Origin: Saprospiraceae bacterium
GTDB lineage: Bacteria; Bacteroidota; Bacteroidia; Chitinophagales; Saprospiraceae
DNA length: 64,000 nt
Assembly (NCBI GenBank): GCA_016714895.1
Contig: JADKBV010000007.1
Coordinates: 62,001 to 126,000 of the forward strand
Direction: 5' to 3'
Both the position numbers and the translations under genes were made by a program. Positions within the stretch are counted from its first letter, which is position 1, and each line of letters begins with the position of its first letter. Under the pieces are notes generated by a model. It did no database searches and was not told where the DNA came from. It saw nothing but the letters and a program-made list of their open reading frames with translations. Of this stretch, positions 47,193-57,700 are shown piece by piece.

Positions 47193-48041
47193 TTACCCTT
47201 TTTCCAGAATCATATTATCAATCAATCTTACACCTTCAGCCCAAACAGCGACACAGGCGACGGCATACTGACCTTTTTGATAGTTTTGAATGGGTTGTAA
47301 AGTGTTTCCGTCGACAATCATAAAATATTCCGGATTAAAATCGGGTGTGGAGAGTCGTTTTTGTGCATAAGCTATCAGCGATGAAGGGGATTCTTTGCCA
47401 TATCGTTTTTTGACAGCTGTCAGTACGCGAAAGATGAGACCGGCTTTTTGTTTGATATCTGTCGACAATCGTTGGTTTCGCGAACTCATAGCCAGTCCGT
47501 TTTTTTCTCTTTTGGTACGGCAAACGACCAAAGTGACAGGGCTGTTGATCTGTCGTAACATGTGGCCAATGATGGTAAATTGCTGAAAATCTTTTTGTCC
47601 CATATACAGTCTGTCGGGCTCTGTGATATCCAGAAACCTTCTGACTACCTGTACCACTCCTTTGAAATGACCGGGACGAAACTCTCCTTCCATAAGGGTA
47701 TCCAATCCGTTGAGGTCAGGAACTTCGATTGCCAACCCTGTGGGATATACATCATTTATTTCGGGGGCAAAAATTACATCGGTGCCGACAGAACGAAGCA
47801 TAGAAGTGTCTTTTTCCAATGTTCTCGGATATTTGTCAAGGTCTTTTTTATCGTTAAATTGTGTTGGATTGACAAAAACAGAACAAATGGTTACATCGTT
47901 TTCCCGGATGCTCTTACGAACAAGATCCAGATGACCTTCGTGCAGTGCGCCCATGGTAGGAACAAAACCGATCGTTTTTCCCGATTTACGGGTGATATCC
48001 AGGTGTTCACGCAGGGCATCAACCTTGACAAAAACCTTCAT
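47193..48041 (-). CDS. panC: Pantothenate synthetase (pantoate-beta-alanine ligase)
   Basis: The 282-residue protein matches PanC over its whole length: FVPTMGALHEGHLDLV with the HxGH nucleotide-binding motif at residues 34-37, CSVFVNPTQFNDKKDLDKYPR, YMGQKDFQQFTII, and MSSRNQRLS, which stands for the KMSKS-like loop. It joins pantoate and beta-alanine with ATP to give pantothenate, the precursor of coenzyme A, in the cytosol. It starts 3 bases after a T9SS-protein gene on the same strand, so both share the promoter near 49208. Confidence 0.97.
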   Translation of the reverse strand: MKVFVKVDALREHLDITRKSGKTIGFVPTMGALHEGHLDLVRKSIRENDVTICSVFVNPTQFNDKKDLDKYPRTLEKDTSMLRSVGTDVIFAPEINDVYPTGLAIEVPDLNGLDTLMEGEFRPGHFKGVVQVVRRFLDITEPDRLYMGQKDFQQFTIIGHMLRQINSPVTLVVCRTKREKNGLAMSSRNQRLSTDIKQKAGLIFRVLTAVKKRYGKESPSSLIAYAQKRLSTPDFNPEYFMIVDGNTLQPIQNYQKGQYAVACVAVWAEGVRLIDNMILEKG

Positions 48042-48044
48042 AGA

Positions 48045-49184
48045 TTAATGCTGCACGATAAAGGGTGCACGTATATTTTGAACCCCTTTTTCTGCTGTCA
48101 ATACCAGCGTATAGGCTCCGTTTGGCAAAGTCTGAACATCAAAAGTCAATACCTCTGTATCGTATTTGCTGATTTGATGGGTTCTGACCACTTTGCCCTC
48201 CGCATTGAGCAGGGTTGCGGTATAATTTCCCGCAAGGAGCTGATCATTTTTAAATATCAACAAATCATTGACCGGATTCGGGTATACCAAATTATTTTGG
48301 TTGAGGTTGAAGTCAAAAGTGTTGATGGTATTGTTGATATCGGCATAATCTACCTGCTCTATCTGTCCTCGATTGTTTGTCGTTATGGAAACCAACACAT
48401 CCTTTTTGGTATTGGTATAATAATTATAAATGATGGACGTATCCCTGCCGAATCCCGGCAAATTGCCACCACCCGGAATATTATTTCCGATAAGGGTTGA
48501 AACATCTAACCAACCCAGGAACGGCACTTTGATTTCCAGTTTATTGGTCGTTTGAAGGACCGATTTTTCGCGCAAAACATCAAAAGACTGATTGAGGAGA
48601 TTGAGTTTTCCCCAGGCATCGATGGTGTCACTTTTTACAGAAGAAAAAGTAATCCTCAAAGAGTCCGGTTTGATCGGAAATAAACTCAACAGCGTATCGG
48701 GAATTACGGCTGAAGAAAATGCAAGATTAAAAGAGCTTTCAGAATAAGACGTCGTTTCATAAAACATAGGTGATCGTCTGAGTTGTGGTCTTTTTGAATA
48801 TTTGATGGCGATATCTCCTCCCAGAATTGGGTTTTCACCGGCAAAACCGACAATTTCTATCCTGCTGTTGAGAATTCTTCCGTATTGTTCTCCGTCTTGC
48901 TGTGCCGAATTGGTGATCAGAATATTGGCATCAGGAAACGAATCTTTAAAAACACCATTCGAAGGGGTCAGGTATTTTTCAACAATAGGTTGTCCTCCGG
49001 ACAAATTATTGTAATTCCATACTTTATTTTCACCTGCCGTTCCTACTGAAATGCCACCTGAATTCTGTCTGCTGAAATATTTCAGAACGGTTCCTGCATC
49101 CGGAAAAGTCGAATTATTAATGCTGATCTGTCCGAAACTCAGGGCAGGAAGGATAAAAATGAATGCTATAAAAAGATTTTTCAT
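48045..49184 (-). CDS. Secreted protein with T9SS type A sorting domain
   Basis: From the ATG at 49184 the protein is 379 residues with a signal peptide (LFIAFIFILPALSFGQ). The middle region (SPMFYETTSYSESSFNLAFSS, LLSLFPIKPDSLRITFSS) is beta-rich and of no family I know. The C-terminus is a T9SS sorting domain: LVYPNPVNDLLIFKN, then GNYTATLLNAEGKVVRT and LPNGAYTLVLTAEKG. It is thus a surface or released protein. The unexpected neighbour panC follows after 3 bases. A start at 49271 would add 29 residues ahead of the signal and is unlikely. Confidence 0.87.
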   Translation of the reverse strand: MKNLFIAFIFILPALSFGQISINNSTFPDAGTVLKYFSRQNSGGISVGTAGENKVWNYNNLSGGQPIVEKYLTPSNGVFKDSFPDANILITNSAQQDGEQYGRILNSRIEIVGFAGENPILGGDIAIKYSKRPQLRRSPMFYETTSYSESSFNLAFSSAVIPDTLLSLFPIKPDSLRITFSSVKSDTIDAWGKLNLLNQSFDVLREKSVLQTTNKLEIKVPFLGWLDVSTLIGNNIPGGGNLPGFGRDTSIIYNYYTNTKKDVLVSITTNNRGQIEQVDYADINNTINTFDFNLNQNNLVYPNPVNDLLIFKNDQLLAGNYTATLLNAEGKVVRTHQISKYDTEVLTFDVQTLPNGAYTLVLTAEKGVQNIRAPFIVQH

Positions 49185-49207
49185 ACAAATGGTTTGACAA
49201 TGAAGTA

Positions 49208-49236
49208 CAAAAGTACATAAAATTTTAAGTAACAAT
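49208..49236 (-). promoter_or_regulatory. Predicted promoter for the T9SS protein-panC unit
   Basis: On the minus strand ATTG (49236-49233), a 17-base spacer and TACTTTTG (49215-49208) fit the Bacteroidota promoter pattern well. Transcription would begin near 49201, about 17 bases before the start codon at 49184. Confidence 0.68.
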
Positions 49237-49398
49237 TCAGCTATATGCTTTTGAGATGAAAATTCAGACATTTTTTTGTCAGATAAAGTTCATTTTTGAG
49301 AGAATAGCAGAGCTATTGTTGATAAAATAGCTGAAATATGACATAAAAATGGCCATTTTTAGCCAAAATTGATCATAGATGAATTGTTACCATATTAA

Positions 49399-50111
49399 TT
49401 AATCGATATATTCTACTTTTCTGAGAAAACGAATACCCAATTTAAATTCCAAAGACAGATTTCTGATTTGTTGCAATTCGAGCGTCACCAATTGGCCGGA
49501 AAACGGATCTCTTACATTTCCGAGGGGTGGCTGTTCATATTGCAGGCCGATGTCAGGGTTTACCGTAAATTCGAATAACAATCCGTACAGGTCTTCGATA
49601 TTGTAGTTAAATCCGCCGCCTACGGTAAAACCAAAAGGAAACCTTCGGACAAAATCATTGGAAGGATAAAATACATTGTTAAAAGTTGCAAAATTATCCA
49701 GGTTGGTTGTCATGGTGTATTCACCGCGCAGCCCCACTTTATAATAAGGGATAAATATTCCCGTAAGACTATTAATGGTTTTGGAAACACCTGCCTCGAG
49801 GACTAAATTATTAAATTTGTATTCAAGATTGGTGTTTGCTGTGCCGAAATTATTCAAAAACCTGTAAGATGTTCCCCGGGTTCTGAATCCCAATTGAGCA
49901 TAAAAACTGCCTTTTCCTTCTTCATCATAAGTTTCAATAAAAGCATCGATAGGAATGCTCAATAATTGATTTCTGTCAAGAGAGCTTCCGGATTGACCGC
50001 CCCATGATTGCCAATTGACCGAAAGTCCTGTTTTAACGCCAAACCAATAACTTTGACCTGAACCCTGAGTCATGAAAAAAACAACAAATACAACACAAAT
50101 CCTTTCTTCAT
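49399..50111 (-). pseudogene. Outer-membrane beta-barrel protein, frame break in signal peptide
   Basis: The mature region is a clear small outer-membrane barrel: SYWFGVKTGLSVNWQSW, FYAQLGFRTRGTSY, YYKVGLRGEYTMTTN, GFTVGGGFNYNI and the last strand EFKLGIRFL, in the style of PorT-like Bacteroidota barrels. Upstream, the ATG at 50111 begins MKKGFVLYLLFF and then falls out of frame in a run of seven T (plus-strand A run 50075-50081). One more T gives MKKGFVLYLLFFFMTQGSGQ, an excellent signal peptide. The alternative in-frame start (about 50118, MCHEERICVV) makes a poor signal. Function unknown. Confidence 0.75.
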
Positions 50112-50115
50112 GACA

Positions 50116-50123
50116 CAAATTTA
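50116..50123 (-). promoter_or_regulatory. Predicted -7 element (TAAATTTG) four bases before the barrel gene ATG
   Basis: Minus-strand TAAATTTG fits TAnnTTTG exactly and ends four bases before the ATG at 50111. If used, transcription would begin at or next to the A of the ATG, giving a leaderless or nearly leaderless message. Confidence 0.45.
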
Positions 50124-50248
50124 TGGGTTAATAACTGCGGTAATACCGTTTTATGGTATTAGGACAAATATTTTGATTTGAATGTTTAAAAAAGAAAGTT
50201 CTTAAAATTTACTACTAACCGGAATGATGGTAATGTTGGTTTTTTGAA

Positions 50249-51466
50249 TCATTCATACCTTACAAAAGCCGTGATATTGGCCGCTCTGTGAGCAGGTATC
50301 AGCGAGGCGAGATAACCGATACCAAGTACGGTCAGGCTTACCATAAAAAAATCCTTTATTCTGAGTTCGATGGGGTAGGAGTCAATGATATATACATCCG
50401 GAAGAGAAATAATTCCGTAATTTGTCTGAATAAAATAAAAAGCAAGAGCCAACAAAAATCCAAGTAACAGCCCTGCTAAAGAAATATACAAACCGATATA
50501 AATAAATATTTTTTTTATGGAACGGGTTTTCATGCCCATCGATTTAAGGATAGAAATGTCTTGTTTTTTTTCCAAAACAATCATCCATAATGATCCCACA
50601 AGATTTAATGCAATCAATAAAAAAGTCAGACAGGCTATCAGGTATGATATCATTTTTTCAATATTCATAATTTTAAAAAATCCATCATCCTGTTGTATTC
50701 TGTTTTTAATGATAAATCCAAGGATATTTTCCAAACTTTTCCTGACACCTGATTCAGAAACACCGGGTTTGAGTTTGATTTCAATAGCAGAAAAATGGTT
50801 ATCCAAACCCAATAATCCGTTCAGGGAAGACCGGTTTATGATGAGCATCTGGCCATCTATATCATTGCCCACCGAAAAGACACCCGAAGGATATACGGGG
50901 AGCGTGCTCAGATCTTCGACCAACGAAGGTCCGGATTTTTTTGAAGGCATATAAGCGATTACCGGCGTCAGCGGGTCATCCTGATTGACAGAAAGTTTGG
51001 AAAACATTCCCGAACCCAATATACCATAGGTAATGTTGTTTTTATTTTCTGCAAGAGACGGCGAACCCATTATCATCGTAGAATCCAGTTGGGTTACTAA
51101 TAAAAAAGAAGGATCAACACCTTTTAAAACACCCACCTCCTGCGAGCCTTTATATTCAAAAAATGAAGTTTCTTCCAATACAAAAGCCCAGGTCTCAATA
51201 CCTTCGATTTTGTAAATTTCTTTTGTATTTACAGAGTCCGCAGCGTAATATTTTCCTTCTGCCAGTTCAACTTTTATATCCGGATTAAAGGCGCTTAACA
51301 GTCCGGATAACAAGGATTCAAATCCATTAAAAACAGACAATATCAATAATAATGCTGCAGAACCTATAGTCATTCCTAATATTGAAATCCAAACAATGAT
51401 ATTGATGGCATTGGTGGATTTTTTGCCCAAAAGATAACGCAAAGATATAGTCGATATAAGATTCAT
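50249..51466 (-). CDS. LolC/LolE-like ABC transporter permease
   Basis: The 405-residue protein has the MacB/FtsX layout: an N-terminal helix after MNLISTISLRYLLGKKSTNAINIIVWISILG, a large periplasmic domain (residues about 50-265), and three C-terminal helices (YLIACLTFLLIALNLVGSLWMIV and later SLAGLLLGFLLALAFYF, FMVSLTVLGIGYLASLIPAHRAA). The KSTNAINII start is a hallmark of LolC/LolE-type lipoprotein release permeases. No ATPase (LolD) gene lies next to it in the window. A strong predicted promoter abuts its start codon. Confidence 0.9.
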   Translation of the reverse strand: MNLISTISLRYLLGKKSTNAINIIVWISILGMTIGSAALLLILSVFNGFESLLSGLLSAFNPDIKVELAEGKYYAADSVNTKEIYKIEGIETWAFVLEETSFFEYKGSQEVGVLKGVDPSFLLVTQLDSTMIMGSPSLAENKNNITYGILGSGMFSKLSVNQDDPLTPVIAYMPSKKSGPSLVEDLSTLPVYPSGVFSVGNDIDGQMLIINRSSLNGLLGLDNHFSAIEIKLKPGVSESGVRKSLENILGFIIKNRIQQDDGFFKIMNIEKMISYLIACLTFLLIALNLVGSLWMIVLEKKQDISILKSMGMKTRSIKKIFIYIGLYISLAGLLLGFLLALAFYFIQTNYGIISLPDVYIIDSYPIELRIKDFFMVSLTVLGIGYLASLIPAHRAANITAFVRYE

Positions 51467-51470
51467 GGCG

Positions 51471-51501
51471 CAAAGGTAAACATTTCATGTGGCAACACAA
51501 A
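51471..51501 (-). promoter_or_regulatory. Predicted promoter of the LolC/E-like gene, abutting the ATG
   Basis: On the minus strand TTTG (51501-51498), 19 bases and TACCTTTG (51478-51471) make an exact match to the Bacteroidota promoter consensus. The -7 element ends four bases before the ATG at 51466, so the transcript should have almost no leader. Confidence 0.75.
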
Positions 51502-51740
51502 AATGTAAAATAAACGACAAAATTTTAGGTGATAAGGTATGGTTGGAAAATGTAAAATAGTTGACATATGTAGTTTAATTATTTTTTATAAATATCTATT
51601 GATGTTATGGTTAAATATTGAAATAAAAATTATATTAAATAACATGTGGCATAATTGGTTAAGGTTAGTCTTTTCTTTAATTTTACAGATTGATGTATTC
51701 TTTTTTGTAAATTAGTTTACAATTTTTAACCGATTCGAGA

Positions 51741-54700
51741 ATGAACCTGATGGAGTATTTAACATGCAACCTAAAATTGTGGCGTTTATTATTGATTTTC
51801 ACAATGATACACGTTATAGGAAAATCTAATATAACAGCACAATCCGACTGCGATTTATATGTGGATTTTATTACCCACCCAAGCACATGTCACGCCAGTG
51901 ACGGGTCATTTATTGCCTATGCTACCGACCAACCCGGTAATCCCTGCAGAAGGAAAATCGAAGTTTACAACGGTCCTGTGTTGGTAACTTCAGGGTTTGA
52001 AGAAGTTCCCGTTACAGGTATTCCTTCAGGCAATTATGAAGTGTTGGCATACAATGAATGTGGTTGCACAAATGTTCAAAGTAAGTTTGTAGAGATATCA
52101 GGTGGCACACCGACTGCATTGGCACCCCATGTTGATTTTGGAAGTGGGTACCAAAAACATACCAAAGCCTCCGTTTGTAAAGGAAGCAGGGTTAAAATAG
52201 GTGTACAGAATGTAGGTTTGACAGGATTGCGTATTTCCGGTCCCAACGGATTTGAAAGTTATACTCCCGACGGTGCTTCTTTCTGGATTTTTGAAAATGT
52301 AAAACCCATTCAAACCGGAAATTACAGGATTACCTATACCAATAATGAGGGTTGTACTTCAACAACAAATTTTTTACTTACGGTCAAAGACCTGAGAGTA
52401 GAACTCGGCAGTGATATGTCGATTTGCGAAGGATCATCAAAAAATCTGGTCGCTCAGATTTCGGGACAATCCATTTGTCGCGGTTCCTGTAGTGTTGATG
52501 AAGCCAAACTTTTGGTTCGTTGGGACATGAATTTCTGTAATGCCAACGGATTTGCCAATCAAAATGATTACAGAGAATTCAGACCTGCTTATCCGAATAA
52601 TGGAAATTGTCTGGCAGTACAAGGGTCAACAGTATTCAGACAACAGGGAGCACATTCATGTACGCCAAGTATAGAAAATGTAGGGATGTGTGTGCCTGCT
52701 TTGGATGCATGTAATCCTCTTTTTTACAATCCGGCCAATGCTGTGAAATTTTCTGTTCAGGTTTCTCCTGAAAAAACAAGCCGCATTACCAAACTTTCAT
52801 TTTATGAACAATCACCTTTCATATGGCAAACCACGGATGGAAATTCAGGCGTAAATAATTACAATACAAAGTTTTTTGTAAAAGTATTTAAAAATGGTAA
52901 TTTGGTTTACGAAAATCTCGAATTCGAAACCCAAAGAACCTGGAATCTTGTCACTATCGATTTTACTTCTATACCGGCTTTTACATCTCATGAAGCTGCT
53001 TTATTTGAATTTGAACTCATGGGTTATTGTGTCGTACCATCAGGGGGAAACATGTCCGGATGGGAATTGGATGATATTCAGGTTTTTGGATCATGTTGTA
53101 CCAATGCGCCCATATTTGACAATGTCACTTATTTGTGGTCGGATGGCAGTACAAATTCCACATTATTGGTTACGCCGTCTGAATCAAATGAATATTTTGT
53201 AACTGTCACAGACTGTGCAGGATGTATGGAATCTGACAGCGTTTTTATTGAAGTGATCCAAAAGCCAAACATTCAAATTAGTGTTTCAGCAGATTCTGTT
53301 TGTCTCGGAAATTCAGTTCAACTTACTGCAAGTGGCGGTGTGGATTATTTCTGGAGTAATGGTGAAAGTGAAAGTAGTATAACCGTTTTTCCTTTAGTGA
53401 CAACAACCTATTTTGTTACGGTAACTGACGCCAACGGTTGTTCTGCTACTGCTTCCAAAACCATCACGGTACTTCCAAAACCAACCATAACCATTACGGG
53501 CAATAATCAGATTTGTGTTGGCGCAAATACAATTCTACGAGCTAACGGAGGAATAACTTATCTCTGGAGTAACGGTGCGACAACTCCTTCGATATCGGTC
53601 AGTCCGGCGACAACAACAACCTATACGGTTACGGCTACTTCCATCGATGGATGCGAAGCAACAGCCTCAAAAACGGTGGAAGTTTTTGTACTCCCTGTTA
53701 TCAACATTTCAGGCCCTTCCAATATTTGTACAGCTGAAACCGCTGTACTGACTGCAACAGGCGGAACATCCTATATTTGGAATACCGGGGCGACAACATC
53801 TTTTATAAGCGTTACACCCATTTCGAACACAACTTATACGGTCACGGCCACCGATGCCAACGGCTGTACAGCGAGTGCAAACAAAACGGTAAACGTCAAT
53901 ATAATACCAACGATAACCATAATTGGCAATGATTTGATATGTGAAGGTCAAAGTACCACATTGACTGCTTCAGGGGCATCAACATACCTTTGGAGTACAG
54001 GTGTTACGACATCATCAATAACCGTATCACCAAGTGTTTCAACCACATATTCCGTAACGGCAACAGCAAATAACGGATGTACAGCAACAGCCTCAAAAAC
54101 AGTTAATGTTTCCACTTCGCCGGTCGTAAACATAACCGGAAACGGAAATCTGTGTCCGGGAGGAAATGTTACGCTTACTGCAAATGGAGGAAATAGTTAT
54201 GTATGGAGCACCGGAGCGACAACACCATCGATATCGGTAAGTCCGGCGACAACAACAACCTATACGGTTACGGCTACTTCCATCGATGGATGCGAAGCAA
54301 CAGCCTCAAAAACGGTGGAAGTTTTTGTACTCCCTGTTATCAATATTTCAGGTCCTTCAGATATTTGTACAGCTGAAACCGCTGTACTGACTGCAACAGG
54401 CGGAACATCCTATATTTGGAATACCGGAGCGACAACATCTTCTATAAGCGTTACACCCATTTCGACCACAACTTATACGGTCACGGCCACCGATGCCAAC
54501 GGCTGTACAGCGAGTGCAAACAAAACGGTAAACGTTAATATATTACCAACGATAACCATAATTGGCAATGATCTGATATGTGAAGGTCAAAGTACCACAT
54601 TGACTGCTTCAGGGGCATCAACATACCTTTGGAGTTCAGGAGTTACGACATCGTCAATAACCGTATCACCAAGTGTTTCAACCACATATTCCGTAACTGC

Positions 54701-57700
54701 AACAGCAAACAACGGATGTACAGCAACAGCCTCAAAAACAGTTAATGTTTCCACTTCGCCGGTCATAAACATAACCGGAAACGGAAATCTGTGTCCGGGA
54801 GGAAATGTTACGCTTACTGCAAATGGAGGAAATAGTTATGTATGGAGCACCGGAGCGACAACACCATCGATATCGGTAAGTCCGGCGACAACAACAACCT
54901 ATACGGTTACGGCTACATCCATCGATGGATGCGAAGCAACAGCCTTAAAAACGGTGGAAGTTTTTGTACTCCCTGTCATCAACATCTCAGGTCCTTCTAA
55001 TATTTGTACAGCTGAAACCGCTGTACTGACTGCAACAGGCGGAACATCCTATATTTGGAATACCGGAGCGACAACATCTTCTATAAGCGTCACACCCATT
55101 ACGACCACAACTTATACGGTCACGGCTACCAATGCCAACGGCTGTACAGCGAGTGCAAACAAAACGGTAAACGTTAATATATTACCAACGATATCCATAG
55201 TTGGCAATGATCTGATATGTGAAGGACAAAGTACTACATTGACTGCTTCAGGGGCATCAACATACCTTTGGAGTACAGGAGTTACGACATCGTCAATAAC
55301 CGTATCACCAAGTGTTTCAACCACATATTCCGTAACGGCAACAGCAAACAACGGATGTACAGCAACAGCCTCAAAAACGGTTAATGTTTCCACATTGCCG
55401 GTCGTTTTCATTTCAGGAAAAGATACAATTTGTGAAGGTGAAACTACCGTTTTGTCGGTTTCAAATGTTGGAACATTTTTATGGAGCAATGGCGTAACCA
55501 CAAGCGATATAACAATTTCTCCTTTGGTGAATACCACCTACACTGTTACCGTCACTGACGCCAACGGATGTACATCTACCAAATCAGTAACAGTTGTGGT
55601 AAAAGAAAATATCACGATCACTGTATCAGGAGACAATGTCATCTGCATTGGCGAAAACACGACCCTTACAGCAGCAGGAGCAACAAGTTATATCTGGAAT
55701 ACCGGCGCTACAACCCAAAGTATTACCGTCAGCCCGAATAGTACGACCACTTACAGCGTATCAACCACCAATAATGAAGCATGTAACGGAACGGGAAGTA
55801 TAACCGTAACGGTAAATCCATTACCGGATATTACCATCACGGGAAGAGACACGATCTGCGAAGGCGAGTGTACAACGCTTACTGCTTCAGGAGGCATTGA
55901 ATATTCATGGGACAATGTCAATGACGGTGATTGTAACGGAGCTTACTTCATCGGCGGATTACAAAACAATGGCGCACAATCTTTGTATCGATATACATCG
56001 GGAGGCACCTTTACGGAGATAGGACCAACGGGAACAACAAGATTAAACGGAGTCGGCTATTATTGTAATGGCAACGAACCGTTGATCTACGGGATGGTAA
56101 GACGAGGAGACGACATTACCACGGCAATCCAGGCAGACTTTGCGGTGACGGATGCACGAACAGGTGCAACTACGGTATTGGGAGCGATACCTCTACCACC
56201 AAATCCTTATGGTTTGGGAGGTGTAAGCGGCATCTTAAATTTTATCGGCGAGATGACCCCTGAAGGAGATTTTATATTCCCTGCGATATCTGCGAGGATT
56301 AATCCATTTACCTTCCAGATCGAACAATATACCGTTTACATCGGTACCATCAATGTGGGCAATCATGGCAACGGATCAAATGTAAGCTATGAAGTTCTCA
56401 ACATCGACGCTTCGTGTGATGTCTACATGAATGCCTGTGTGGAAGCCTTCAGAGCATATGCATTAAATCCGGCAGGCAGAGAACCATCGGGAGGAATCCA
56501 GGATTGGACACTTTCTCCTGACGGAAGATATTTGTATGCGTTTTTGGGAATAGAAAATGCATTATTAAAAATAGATTTGGCGAGCAATACAGCATTCTGT
56601 ACACCGGGACCAAACAGCAATTTGGCATTCACCGGAACGGTTGGCGCACAAACCGATGAATTCGGAGGATTGTACTACGAAGGAAATACTTTGTACGGAT
56701 GGCAGGTTGACCGGGGCAGGGTATTTGAAATCAATACAAGTACTGCAGGACTGAGCCTGATCACAACAGGACTTCCGTTGGATTACCGGGGCGACAATGC
56801 AACATGTTTACCATGTGGTAATGGCGGCTTTGACGAACCAACCATCGAAGTATGTCCTGAAGAAACGACGACCTACACCGTCACCGTCACTGACGCCAAT
56901 GGATGTACGTCTACCAAATCAGTAACGGTAGTGGTTAAAGAAAATATCACGATCACTGTATCAGGAGACAATGTAATCTGCCTTGGCGAAAGCACGACCC
57001 TGACAGCAGCAGGAGCAACAAGTTATATCTGGAATACCGGAGCTACGACCCAAAGTATTACCGTCAGCCCGAACAGCACGACCACTTACAGTGTATCCAC
57101 AACCAATAGTGAAGCATGTAACGGAACGGGAAGTATTACCGTAACGGTAAATCCATTACCGGATATTACCATCACGGGAAGAGACACCATCTGCGAAGGA
57201 GAATGCACGACCCTGACAGCGTCCGGTGGCATTGAATATTCATGGGACAATGTAAACGATAGCGATTGTAACGGAGCCTACTTCATGGGAGGATTACAAA
57301 ACAATGGCGCACAATCATTATACCGATATACATCCGGAGGAACCCTTACGGAAATAGGACCAACGGGAACAACAAGATTAAACGGAGTCGGCTATTATTG
57401 TAATGGCAACGAACCGTTGATCTACGGGATGGTAAGACGAGGAGACGACATTACCACGGCGATCCAGGCAGACTTTGCGGTGACAGATGCACGAACAGGT
57501 GCAACCACGGTCTTGGGAGCCATTCCGCTTCCACCGAATCCATATGGTTTGGGTGGTGTAAGCGGCATCTTAAACTTTATCGGCGAGATGACCCCTGAAG
57601 GAGATTTTATATTCCCTGCTATATCTGCGAGGATAAATCCATTTACCTTCCAGATCGAACAATACACCGTTTACATCGGTACCATCAATGTGGGCAACCA

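Noticed and set aside
47562..48500. Plus-strand frame of 312 codons opposite panC and its neighbour
   Set aside because: It lies antisense across two well-supported genes and has no protein-family features.
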